Origin: Siphonodentalium dalli | Lineage: Eukaryota; Mollusca; Scaphopoda; Gadilida; Siphonodentaliidae | Direction of reading: 5' to 3' | Assembly (NCBI GenBank): GCA_032622095.1 | Contig: CP136062.1 | Span: 57,424,420-57,488,419 of the forward strand | DNA: 64,000 nucleotides | Part shown: in pieces, positions 22,314 through 33,608 of the stretch | Layout of the letters: the number at the start of each line of letters is the position of its first letter | Position numbering within the stretch: the stretch's first letter is position 1 | Program-made: the position numbers and the translations under genes | The notes under the pieces: model-generated | The model's input: only the letters and a program-made list of their open reading frames with translations | Told to the model about the DNA's origin: nothing | The model's database searches: none

Positions 22314-24739
22314 AACACTTTATATATATCATAAAGCCATCATCTTATCAACAACACTTTATATATATCATAAAGTCACCATCTTATCAACAACACTTTA
22401 TATATATCATAAAGCCATCATCTTATCAACAACACTTTATAGATATCATAAAGCCATCATCTTATCAACAACACTTTATATATATATCATAAAGCCATCA
22501 TCTTATCAACAACACTTTATATATATCATAAAGTCACCATATTATCAACAACACTTTATATATATCATAAAGCCATCATCTTATCAACAACACTTTATAG
22601 ATATCATAAAGCCATCATCTTATCAACAACACTTTATAGATATCATAAAGCCATCATCTTATCAACAACACTTTATATATATCATAAAGTCATCATCTTA
22701 TCAACAACACTTTATATATATCATAAAGCCATCATCTTATCAACAACACTTTATAGATATCATAAAGCCATCATCTTATCAACAACACTTTATATATATC
22801 ATAAAGCCATCATCTTATCAACAACACTTTATATATATCATAAAGCCATCATCTTATCAACAACACTTTATAGATATCATAAAGCCATCATCTTATCAAC
22901 AACACTTTATAGATATCATAAAGCCATCATCTTATCAACAATACTTTATATATATCATAAAGCCACCATCTTATCAACAACACTATATATATCATAACGC
23001 CATCATCTTATCAACAACACTTTATATATATCATAAAGCCATCATCTTATCAACAACACTTTATAGATATCATAAAGCCACCATCTTATCAACAACACTT
23101 TATAGATATCATAAAGCCATCATCTTATCAACAACACTTTATAGATATCATAAAGCCATCATCTTATCAACAACACTTTATAGATATCATAAAGCCATCA
23201 TCTTATCAACAACACTTTATAGATATCATAAAGCCATCATCTTATCAACAACACTTTATAGATATCATAAAGCCATCATCTTATCAACAACACTTTATAT
23301 ATATCATAAAGCCATCATCTTATCAACAACACTCTATAGATATCATAAAGCCATCATCTTATCAACAACACTGTATATATATCATAAAGCCACCATCTTA
23401 TCAACAACACTTTATATATATCATAAAGCCATCATCTTATCAACAACACTTTATATATATCATAAAGCCATCATCTTATCAACAACACTTTATATATATC
23501 ATAAAGCCATCATCTTATCAACAACACTTTATAGATATCATAAAGCCACCATCTTATCAACAACACTTTATATATATCATAAAGCCATCATCTTATCAAC
23601 AACACTTTATATATATCATAAAGTCACCATCTTATCAACAACACTTTATAGATATCATAAATCCATCATCTTATCAACAACACTTTATAGATATCATAAA
23701 GCCATCATCTTATCAACAACACTTTATATATATCATAAAGCCATCATCTTATCAACAACACTTTATATATATCATAAAGCCATCATCTTATCAACAACAC
23801 TTTATAGATATCATAAAGCCATCATCTTATCAACAACACTTTATATATATCATAAAGTCATCATCTTATCAACAACACTTTATATATATCATAAAGTCAT
23901 CATCTTATCAACAACACTTTATATATATCACAAAGCCATCATCTTATCAACAACACTTTATATATATCATAAAGTCATCATCTTATCAACAACACTTTAT
24001 ATATATCATAAAGCCATCATCTTATCAACAACACTTTATATATATCATAAAGCCATCGTCTTATCAACAACACTTTATATATATCATAAAGTCATCATCT
24101 TATCAACAACACTTTATATATATCATAAAGACATCATCTTATCAACAACACTTTATATATATTTTTCTCTTCCTGGGCTATGATTTCAAAACTACAAACA
24201 GATTTTGGTCGAGGTTTTTTCCATACATAAAAAAAATCGACTTATGGTTTGATGGTGGACGGGTGGCACCAAAGCTATATAACATAGCCGTTTATTGATG
24301 GATTCTGACCATTTTTGGTCTGTGAGTTTGTTGTCACATTTGACAGATGTACACTGAAAATCAGGCCCGACTGTAGCCTAAGTTATGCCAATCGTTTATA
24401 TTTATAGCAATGCTATGTCCGTTAGTGCGATTAGTTGAACAAATGTAAACCTATATATTTTATTCATATCGGGTATATCGATCTTTCAAGACAATATTTT
24501 GATCGAGTTCGAAAAGTCCGATTTATCTTACCTCAGTTACGGTGTAACAGTACACCACCTGCGCATCTTCGCTCGGAAGGGGGGGGGTGGTACGAAGATA
24601 ACCTAGGTTATTCAACTTCCTTGCCCGATCTTCTTTCCCTTACCTTAACATGCAGTGGTCAATTAGTGTGATCTGGTCATTCAATGTGACTATGAGACCC
24701 AGAAATAATATGGGGACAAGGACGCATGAGTTTTTTTTC
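21970..24739. repeat. 2.77-kb tandem segmental duplication, left copy
   Basis: Starts with CTGTAGCGATTTAAACGCTG inside the LINE 3' end and ends with GCATGAGTTTTTTTTC. It contains 0.34 kb of LINE, the 39-bp satellite and about 580 bp of unique sequence. It is followed immediately by a copy offset by 2770 bp. The only difference seen is the length of a G run (9 at about 24578 versus 7 in the right copy). Confidence 0.93.
22314..24162. repeat. 39-bp satellite, second segment (about 47 units)
   Basis: Same unit as at 20.6 kb. It continues the array interrupted by the LINE. Two main variants alternate irregularly, ...TTTATATATATC and ...TTTATAGATATC, plus GCC/GTC at the start of the unit. The 626-codon ORF across it is an artefact of a stop-free unit whose length is a multiple of three. 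One +2 shift (TATATATATC) changes the apparent peptide from HKAIILSTTLYIY to IIKPSSYQQHFIY without interrupting it. Confidence 0.97.
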
Positions 24740-27507
24740 CTGTAGCGATTTAAACGCTGACAAATTTTCTAACTTCATATCGGACAACCCAAGCTGTCGT
24801 TGTGGTCACCCGGCCGAAGAAGCAAACATAGCCACCGACCCACAGGACAAACCACCCCCCATAAAGAGAAATATCCACCGTTATTGTCACACTCGCGATT
24901 ATATCATTATATTGTTATAAGTGAAAAGATGTTGTACATATGAATTATAATGTTTGTGAGTGATTATATTTTATGTTCATTATGTGTAATACAATTATGT
25001 GGGGAGAGAGACCATTTGTAAGTTGTAAAACTTGTGTCTCAATCCCGTTGCGATATTATAATGCAATAAAATATGTTTACACTAACACTTTATATATATC
25101 ATAAAGCCATCATCTTATCAACAACACTTTATATATATCATAAAGTCACCATCTTATCAACAACACTTTATATATATCATAAAGCCATCATCTTATCAAC
25201 AACACTTTATAGATATCATAAAGCCATCATCTTATCAACAACACTTTATATATATATCATAAAGCCATCATCTTATCAACAACACTTTATATATATCATA
25301 AAGTCACCATATTATCAACAACACTTTATATATATCATAAAGCCATCATCTTATCAACAACACTTTATAGATATCATAAAGCCATCATCTTATCAACAAC
25401 ACTTTATAGATATCATAAAGCCATCATCTTATCAACAACACTTTATATATATCATAAAGTCATCATCTTATCAACAACACTTTATATATATCATAAAGCC
25501 ATCATCTTATCAACAACACTTTATAGATATCATAAAGCCATCATCTTATCAACAACACTTTATATATATCATAAAGCCATCATCTTATCAACAACACTTT
25601 ATATATATCATAAAGCCATCATCTTATCAACAACACTTTATAGATATCATAAAGCCATCATCTTATCAACAACACTTTATAGATATCATAAAGCCATCAT
25701 CTTATCAACAATACTTTATATATATCATAAAGCCACCATCTTATCAACAACACTATATATATCATAACGCCATCATCTTATCAACAACACTTTATATATA
25801 TCATAAAGCCATCATCTTATCAACAACACTTTATAGATATCATAAAGCCACCATCTTATCAACAACACTTTATAGATATCATAAAGCCATCATCTTATCA
25901 ACAACACTTTATAGATATCATAAAGCCATCATCTTATCAACAACACTTTATAGATATCATAAAGCCATCATCTTATCAACAACACTTTATAGATATCATA
26001 AAGCCATCATCTTATCAACAACACTTTATAGATATCATAAAGCCATCATCTTATCAACAACACTTTATATATATCATAAAGCCATCATCTTATCAACAAC
26101 ACTCTATAGATATCATAAAGCCATCATCTTATCAACAACACTGTATATATATCATAAAGCCACCATCTTATCAACAACACTTTATATATATCATAAAGCC
26201 ATCATCTTATCAACAACACTTTATATATATCATAAAGCCATCATCTTATCAACAACACTTTATATATATCATAAAGCCATCATCTTATCAACAACACTTT
26301 ATAGATATCATAAAGCCACCATCTTATCAACAACACTTTATATATATCATAAAGCCATCATCTTATCAACAACACTTTATATATATCATAAAGTCACCAT
26401 CTTATCAACAACACTTTATAGATATCATAAATCCATCATCTTATCAACAACACTTTATAGATATCATAAAGCCATCATCTTATCAACAACACTTTATATA
26501 TATCATAAAGCCATCATCTTATCAACAACACTTTATATATATCATAAAGCCATCATCTTATCAACAACACTTTATAGATATCATAAAGCCATCATCTTAT
26601 CAACAACACTTTATATATATCATAAAGTCATCATCTTATCAACAACACTTTATATATATCATAAAGTCATCATCTTATCAACAACACTTTATATATATCA
26701 CAAAGCCATCATCTTATCAACAACACTTTATATATATCATAAAGTCATCATCTTATCAACAACACTTTATATATATCATAAAGCCATCATCTTATCAACA
26801 ACACTTTATATATATCATAAAGCCATCGTCTTATCAACAACACTTTATATATATCATAAAGTCATCATCTTATCAACAACACTTTATATATATCATAAAG
26901 ACATCATCTTATCAACAACACTTTATATATATTTTTCTCTTCCTGGGCTATGATTTCAAAACTACAAACAGATTTTGGTCGAGGTTTTTTCCATACATAA
27001 AAAAAATCGACTTATGGTTTGATGGTGGACGGGTGGCACCAAAGCTATATAACATAGCCGTTTATTGATGGATTCTGACCATTTTTGGTCTGTGAGTTTG
27101 TTGTCACATTTGACAGATGTACACTGAAAATCAGGCCCGACTGTAGCCTAAGTTATGCCAATCGTTTATATTTATAGCAATGCTATGTCCGTTAGTGCGA
27201 TTAGTTGAACAAATGTAAACCTATATATTTTATTCATATCGGGTATATCGATCTTTCAAGACAATATTTTGATCGAGTTCGAAAAGTCCGATTTATCTTA
27301 CCTCAGTTACGGTGTAACAGTACACCACCTGCGCATCTTCGCTCGGAAGGGGGGGTGGTACGAAGATAACCTAGGTTATTCAACTTCCTTGCCCGATCTT
27401 CTTTCCCTTACCTTAACATGCAGTGGTCAATTAGTGTGATCTGGTCATTCAATGTGACTATGAGACCCAGAAATAATATGGGGACAAGGACGCATGAGTT
27501 TTTTTTC
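24740..27507. repeat. 2.77-kb tandem segmental duplication, right copy
   Basis: Second copy of 21970-24739, including the LINE 3' fragment (24740-25083) and the whole satellite (25084-26932). Unit-by-unit variants in the satellite are the same as in the left copy, so the copies are very recent or the assembly has duplicated one locus. The 64-codon ORF at 24726-24920 is only the duplicated LINE tail. Confidence 0.93.
25084..26932. repeat. 39-bp satellite, duplicated segment
   Basis: Copy of the array at 22314-24162 with the same order of unit variants. No independent expansion or contraction was detected by eye. Confidence 0.95.
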
Positions 27508-27695
27508 GTCAAAGGCATTACAGTTCAGAATTTGTATTGTTGAAAATTACCCAGTTTATCTTCCAACCCCGCCTGAATTTCTTTTACCTCAATATGTAAT
27601 GGCCAATTACTCTCACTTTATCATTCAATATGACAATACGACTGAGAAAAACTATCATTGTATGGGAAGCCAAATTGACATTTAATAAATAATTG
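27508..27695. other. No gene seen
   Basis: Sequence following the duplication. The 63-codon plus ORF at 27494-27685 starts inside the duplicated T-run and has no known domain. Confidence 0.4.
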
Positions 27696-27699
27696 AGCT

Positions 27700-27995
27700 T
27701 AAGGTTAAGCGCAATAAGGAATCTCTAATCGCGCTTAAGCAATCGTATCCTTATTGTGCTTAAGCGTAATTAATATCTCCCTGATGCGATCACCCCTCTG
27801 CAAATAGTATAATCCGAATAGGCCTACAAATGGACAGTCACAGGTCACCTCAGCAATAAACTCCACCCATCGCAATATGGACAATACCATTTGAATAACA
27901 GTGAGTTTGTGTAATGTGGCTTATTGCATTAAGTGCAATAAGGAATATTCTTATTGCGTTTAAGCGCAATAAGAGCTAATTGCGCTTATTCATGT
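27700..27995. repeat. Cluster of GCGCAATAAG palindromes
   Basis: TTAAGCGCAATAAGGA (27705-27720) pairs with TCCTTATTGTGCTTAA (27748-27763). Two compact palindromes follow at 27920-27942 and 27950-27973, each CTTATTGC...GCAATAAG around a TTAA-containing centre. A further half-site lies at 27979-27986 (TGCGCTTA). The half-site is about 12 bp, CTTATTGCGCTT. Confidence 0.7.
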
Positions 27996-28089
27996 TTAAG
28001 TCGTTGCCATAGCAACCGAGCAACTTTCTGTTATGTCTGCCCAATTTTTTTTAAAGCATATAGCCTACTTATCGAAGTCCACATATAGT

Positions 28090-28140
28090 CAGTTCTCCAC
28101 ATGAGAATCCTACGGGGGTCTATTGTGGGGCCAGTACTAT
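28090..28140 (-). repeat. Inverted partner of the 16.97-kb fragment
   Basis: TGAGAATCCTACGGGGGTC and the following GGGGCCAGTACT are the reverse complement of 16977-17012. A short dispersed repeat. Confidence 0.6.
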
Positions 28141-28227
28141 ACCATGAAAATTGTGATTTAAAATTTGGCATATATATACATTACGTATGATTCTGCGAGA
28201 TATAATGCTACATTTCTAGGGTAAATG

Positions 28228-28640
28228 TCGGAACTCCCGTCCAAGATGGCCGTCAAAATGGTAGCCGTAAGTTGATAAATTTACGTTTTTCACTAATATC
28301 TTATGCTGTATGGAACTGGTTTAGATTTGTGACTTCATATTGTGTATTATTCATATCAACTGATATTTGGAGCAATGAAATATGCCAATCATGAGGTTCT
28401 AGCTCCTTCCAGTCCCTCAAAAATTATATTTAACAGAACTCGGTATGAAATTTCACAAAAAATCACCGTTAGGATTCTAGTCATATTTTAACAAGAAATG
28501 GACAGAATTGTGCAAACTAAGTGAGACATACCATGACTTATGATTATTTCAACTCAATGGAACCAAAATTGTCACTTAGTCTGAAAATGGCTGTCAAAAT
28601 GACGGCCAAAACCTGGGAAAAGGTAAATATTGCCCCAGCA
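28228..28640 (+). repeat. Dispersed repeat, copy 2 (partner at 1.05 kb)
   Basis: Begins GTCCAAGATGGCCGTCAAAAT and follows the order of blocks listed for 1046-1340. A further AAAATGGC-rich relative continues at 28920-29260 (AATATGGCTTCCAAAATGGC). No coding function is visible. Confidence 0.55.
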
Positions 28641-29329
28641 TGCCATGTAATCGGCTACAAGTTGTGGTCGATGAATAAAATTTTCTATTCTTTCTTATGT
28701 GCATTATAAATTCTAACATTTATTATGCACATTGGTTAAGTGGTACCTACGTATCTGCTGACATTACCAGAATTATTGGATTTTCTATCACAAAATTTAC
28801 ATCAAAATCGGCAAAATTACTTTTCAGGTTTGGACCATTTATTCAAGTAAATAGAACTACCCTGGGATCATAACTGTTTACTGTTTCGTTGTATCTTAAA
28901 TGAGTCACACTAATAATGTTTTTAGACAAAATTACCCAATATGGCTTCCAAAATGGCAGCCAAATTTTGTAAATAAAAAAGTTGATATTTTTTACATATA
29001 TCCCGAACATGATTATTCTGTTTCCAAGAGTTAGCAAAATATATTTAACTCACTTGGTTATTACTCATACTACTATTAATCCACTGACTACTACATGTTT
29101 CATTCTCGATGTTCCCGTACCTTCTGAGCCACGACAAATTCATTTTAAATTATGTACTGTAGTATGGAATTTTGCCAGAAATGTCTTTTGGGATTCTGGC
29201 CATATTTTTTAACGAAAGCGCAGAACGTCTAAACAGAACTGAAAGAAACCATGTTATGTGGCTAATCTCGATCATTAGCATGAAAATCAACTTAATATAT
29301 GGCGTATGTAAAAATGGCAGCCAGGGAGT

Positions 29330-29950
29330 GAATGTGTGGTCATAGATGAGGTGAATAGTTATACAGGAAGTTATTGTATGGTCACGAATGGTGCGAAGGA
29401 GTAGCTATATGGTGATGGAGTGGTGTGTTTTTGGTGAGATGTGTAGAATGGGTGACTATATGGTCATATGCGAGGTGAATAGCTGTACAATGATTGTGTG
29501 TATGGTTGATGTGGTATGTGGATATAATGATAGTAGCTGCATGTGCATATGTGTGCTGTTTATGTACTGGTGTATATATATAGTGAATGTATGGAATATA
29601 CATGCAGACCTTGTGACTATTGTCATGGTCGGTGTATATGTACATGTATACATATGTTGGTTGTATGACCATGTGTGGGGCTGTGGGTGTATGGATACAT
29701 AGCGAGTGGTTGTATGCTTATGTGTGATGTATATAGGTGTGCACATGGCTGTATGGTCATGATTGTTGAAGTGTATATGCATACCTGGAGTATATATACA
29801 TGTAGCTGGATCTGGATGGTCATTGGCGGCGTGCGTATATAATTATGGAGTGCCCTTGTGGTCATGGTTGTGTTCGTGATGTATATGCATATATACCGTT
29901 GCTGTATTTCCATATACAGAGAGCAGTTGTGTGATCATGGCTGGGGTATG
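29330..29950. repeat. Degenerate TGTATATGGTCATG-rich tandem repeat
   Basis: Motifs such as TATGGTCATG, GTGTATATG and GAGGTGAATAG recur every 60-80 bp with strong strand asymmetry (G/T on plus). This leaves long overlapping ORFs on both strands (29382-29913) with His/Tyr/Thr-rich peptides that are not credible proteins. Confidence 0.55.
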
Positions 29951-30069
29951 CGTCGCTTCTGGTCAGATATATCTCAAATTTTACTATATGTTATTGATTG
30001 CCTCAAAATGGCCACTTCCTTGGGCTGATTTGCGACCATGAAGCAATAATTGTATTTTACTTTCAATAT

Positions 30070-30215
30070 CGGGTAGTTGCCTAACAACCGTTACCAGGAA
30101 GTGACCACGTGGCAATGTGACCAGATCTTAAAATAATCCGTGGTCCATGGGGAACATACCTCTAAAGTTTCAGACATGTATCACCACTTGAACATAAACA
30201 ACACCATACGCCTAA
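30070..30215 (+). repeat. Dispersed repeat (partner at 60.42 kb)
   Basis: Shares TAACAACCGTTACC/TAGTAACCGTTACT, GATCTTA(A/T)AAT, AGTTT(C/T)AGACATG and AACA(T)AAACAACACCA-type blocks with 60418-60565, in the same order and orientation. Function unknown. Confidence 0.5.
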
Positions 30216-30360
30216 ATACTGCCTACAATAAGTCAAGGACTCAAGATACCACTGGGAGCCCAGGGTCAAGGTGTCGATCGTTGTGTGAATTATGCTTCAA
30301 AGGGTTAAGGTCGTTGTGTACAGAAGTATGCGACTTTGAACCCCAGTAGCCGGAGAAGAT

Positions 30361-30806
30361 GGAGGTTACTTTTGAACAGAAGTCAGACACTGAATCTGTT
30401 TCTTCTCATAAGTCGTCTTCCGACCTGAAAATTCTTAAGAAGAAAAAGACAGAGAGAGAGAGAAGCACATGGTCCAAGAACGCCTAAAAAGATTCCAATC
30501 CGTTATCAGGCAGCATCTATTCTTTGGCCTTTCAAAAACATAACTGATTCAGAAAGAGTGGGATGATATGTTGAAACAGCCGGAGTTGAATCACAAAAAA
30601 ACATGAAACAGTTTACTATGAAGACTATGTTGGCTCTATTAGAGTTTTGTTAGGTGATAAATCTTCTGATAGGAAGTGGCTTAATCCTGATTACAGAGCA
30701 AAACGTTTCTGCTACCATGCAGCAAAATATCAATTTCAAATCACTGTCAACAGAAGACATTGCATATTTGAATTCAATTGTGTAATTTGTTCTTTCAATG
30801 ATTAGA
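30361..30806 (+). pseudogene. Decayed coding fragment, family not recognised
   Basis: Three frames read in succession as plausible protein. First is an acidic/basic N-terminal part (MEVTFEQKSDTESVSSHKS, then a KKKKTERERS cluster). Next comes KIPIRYQAASILWPFKNITD near 30490-30550. Next is KEWDDMLKQPELNHKK. After a single-base shift in an A-run (about 30603) follows HETVYYEDYVGSIRVLLGD and DRKWLNPDYRAKRFCYHAAK, up to a stop at about 30806. At least two frameshifts and one stop break it. No domain is recognised. It may come from a host gene or a transposon. Confidence 0.4.
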
Positions 30807-30929
30807 TAAGACCCCGACAGCCCTTCGACTACGGAATAGATTGTGATTACAGCGGTATCGAACTTGGCCTTCCGAATGATTTATGAGACTGATGTTGACC
30901 AATACTTACCTTGACTTACACTTACCATT

Positions 30930-31250
30930 GCCACGATGCGTCTCTCTTCTCTCTGTTGCTATTTTTCCATTATCTGCTCCACTTCTCTTATTCATTTTTC
31001 TTTCTTCCCCTTTGTCTTGATGTCTATATTTCCTTGGTCCACTTGTCTTTGTCTTGATGTTCCGCTTCTCTTTGTCTTGATGCTCCTTTTCTCTTCTCTG
31101 CCTTGCTCCACTTCTAAAATAACTTCTTTTCCTTGAAGTTTCTATTCCCTTGTTCGCTGTTCCCATCCTCTTGGTCTTGACGTTACTCTTCTCTTCTCTA
31201 TTAACCCTACTTCTCTTTTTCTTATTTTCTCTCAATTCTCTTGTATAGAT
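30930..31250. repeat. Polypyrimidine tract with TGTCTTGATGTT repeats
   Basis: About 320 bp are strongly T/C-rich on the plus strand, with CTTTGTCTTGATG repeated at about 31010, 31047, 31070 and 31163 (diverged). The minus-strand ORF of 109 codons (Lys/Arg/Glu-rich) reflects this composition. Confidence 0.7.
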
Positions 31251-31699
31251 TCTCTTGTATTATAACAACTTTTGTATTGTATTTCCCATCATGGTTTCAT
31301 TAAAGGTACAACCGAATTTAAAAATTACCCGAGAAGAGGCCGAGAGCCCACGTTTTTTATTTATTTCCAGACGACGATGAAGACATGGTTTGAGTACCAC
31401 ATAATTTGGAACGCGTTTGATAGAGGCCAGTTAGTTTGTGGTCCCGTGAGCCCAATAACCAGAGCTGAGTCGTTTTTATGGAAAGAACAAAAAAAGAACA
31501 AAAAGATGATGAAAGTGTACTCAATTGTCAGACATGTTTAATGTAGTTATTAACATAGTTGTCATTGACTTAGAGCGTGTCAATTGCCATACTGAAACTG
31601 GAATTCGTACGTGTTTAAGGTAAAGTTAGCAAAATGCTTGTAGGACATTTGATTATGATATGACTATCTAGTAACGCCCATATAGAGCATATTCCACCA
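31251..31699. other. No gene supported
   Basis: A plus-strand ORF of 89 codons (31272-31541) contains PVSPITRAESFLWKEQKKNK but has no recognised family, no clear splice sites and no homologous copy in the window. Confidence 0.35.
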
Positions 31700-32110
31700 C
31701 CAGTCATAAGTCGGGATTTTTTTTTTACCCTGTGCCAATGCATTCTCTTATATATGCGAGTCGACCATATATAAGAGAATGCATTGGCCTAACAATTTTT
31801 TATCTTTTTTTTTTTAAATAAATGTTTCTTACAATTTTTAGGACATAAAATAAAAAAACATCCATTACCCTGCAAGGAGCCCCACACATATATAGAAGCA
31901 TATAGAATAGTGTCGTCTGCTCATGTTTGTCTGGGGCTCTGTATGGGTGAAATTATAAAATTGTTAAAGAATAACAGAACAAATTATTAAAATTGTAAAA
32001 AATTGTTAGGCCAATGCATTCTCTTATATATGCGAGGCGACCTATGGTCGACTCGCATATATAAGAGAATGCAATGGCACAGGGTAAAAAAAATCCCGAC
32101 TTACGACTGG
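31700..32110. mobile_element. Element with two hairpins in a different outer context (copy E)
   Basis: Outer inverted repeat CCAGTCATAAGTCGGGATT (31700) and AATCCCGACTTACGACTGG (ending 32110). Inside come ACCCTGTGCC and a hairpin at 31734-31788 (14 bp shorter in the loop), then a 221-nt AT-rich spacer, then a mirror-image hairpin at 32010-32078 followed by GCACAGGGT. The outer CCCTTTACCCAACA ends of the TTAA elements are absent. The hairpin pair therefore occurs in two different settings. No TSD was settled. Confidence 0.7.
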
Positions 32111-33038
32111 ATTTGATATGGCGGGTCACATAGAGTACAAAACCTGGCAACTTTTTGATGTTCTGATCCGTTCTGACAGGGAACTTTATTGAACAGACAA
32201 TGCATGTCATGTATTTCTCTGTTCCTGAATAATCTACTTCACATTAAGGATGGTTCCAGATCGAGATCGTAGCCTTTTATGTGACCTTTGTGAGCCAATG
32301 TTACAATAAACATTGATTTAATAACCCAGGAGAAATTCATAAGTTGTAAGCGATGCAAAGCAAAATCGCTCACAAAGTCACTTAAATCATGCAAACTTCG
32401 ATTTGGGTCCATCACCAACAGTGCGGTATTTAATTTAGGAATAAGTATTAACTAAGAAGTGTTCCCCGCGTAATTTGTTTGACTGATAATGTTCCCTGCC
32501 AAAACTTCAAAAAGTCCCAGGTTTTGTTCTGGTGGAATACATGTATGATCTCTACGGGCGTTAGCCATATTAGAGATTCGTGACATGATCTAGTGGGACA
32601 TGTACGTCATGGTCTGCCATTCATCCGACGTGGATACCATTTCTCAACTGTTACGTTTGATCTAAATATTTCTGACATGTAATGCAACATGTTATAAAAT
32701 GACTTTACATATACGTGTAATGACGCTATGTGTTATTTTTAAAATATACCGAAACATATGTTAAAGTACAGTTAATTTACCACATCAATGTATTCAAGAA
32801 TAAGAATCACACCAAAAAGAAGCAACTTGTACATGCAATGTGTGCATATAGGCTGCCATGCACATATCATCCTCCCAATGCACCAGCGACATGACCAACC
32901 GTTAGTTATTATAAACACCCCAGATAGAACACGACGCCGCAATCTACATGTGCCAATGCATGCAACGTATATTTAACAGAATTTAGCTTAGCTGAATTGG
33001 GTTGCATTCGATGCGAGAAACGATTTATCAACGCACTA
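32111..33038. other. No gene seen
   Basis: Non-coding, with only short ORFs lacking domains (32788-32976 and 32909-33124, opposite strands). Confidence 0.45.
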
Positions 33039-33040
33039 TA

Positions 33041-33165
33041 CAGTAATGCCATAAATAATCGACTCCGTAACCACATCAGTAATTTTTCAGGATTGTGTCG
33101 GAAATATAGCTTGTTGACATTCATCGGAAACCACTTTACGGAGTCGATTATTTAGGCCATTACTG
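33041..33165. mobile_element. mariner/Tc1-type MITE
   Basis: TA target repeats (33039-33040, 33166-33167) flank a 125-bp unit with inverted termini CAGTAATGCCATAAATAATC and GATTATTTAGGCCATTACTG; pairing continues through CGACTCCGTAA. A TA target and CAGT start are standard for Tc1/mariner. It is too short to encode a transposase. Confidence 0.8.
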
Positions 33166-33169
33166 TATA

Positions 33170-33605
33170 TCATCATTATCATCATCATCATCGGCGTCTG
33201 CTTGTCGTAAATTATCGAAATCAAATAGGGGACTTAGCTCCAAAAACAGAAACATTCATTGCCTTGATGTTCTTTTTGTTGATAAATCAGGGGGGTGGGG
33301 TAGTAAAATATTTGCAGGAACGTATGCCGGGGTGGTGGGTGGCCCAAGGGGCAAACAACGCGTTTTTTACAACCTCATGCAATTTTTTTACGAAAGACCT
33401 TTTGTGCCCTTATTTGACATTAGTAACAGTTTAAAACATATTATAAGAATTTATAAGTGCAAAAACACCATATTTATGATACTGGGACCTCACATGGGCC
33501 TTAGTGGAGATGACATTAAGCTATGGCATGTTGCATATGGGGCGGGTGAGTGAAAAATTTCCTTCCCGATACCCTTCGGAAAGAAGCTTCGAGAAATGTA
33601 AGACT
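33170..33605. other. No gene seen
   Basis: Contains a short ATC-type microsatellite (33170-33195). The ORF at 33332-33553 (73 codons) shows no domain. Confidence 0.45.
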
Positions 33606-33608
33606 GAA

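Noticed and set aside
22303-24183. 626-codon ORF (and its copy at 25073-26953)
   Set aside because: It is entirely the 39-bp satellite, a stop-free unit of 13 codons. The peptide is a pure repeat and the frame survives a 2-bp shift only because two frames are open. No start context, splice or domain supports a gene.
24740-24920. Third independent LINE insertion
   Set aside because: It is the 3' end of the second LINE carried along by the 2.77-kb segmental duplication.
29382-29913. Overlapping His/Tyr/Thr-rich minus ORFs
   Set aside because: They come from a G/T-rich degenerate tandem repeat and overlap in several frames on both strands.
30906-31235. 109-codon Lys/Arg/Glu-rich minus ORF
   Set aside because: It reads the polypurine strand of a low-complexity tract. 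No start or domain evidence.
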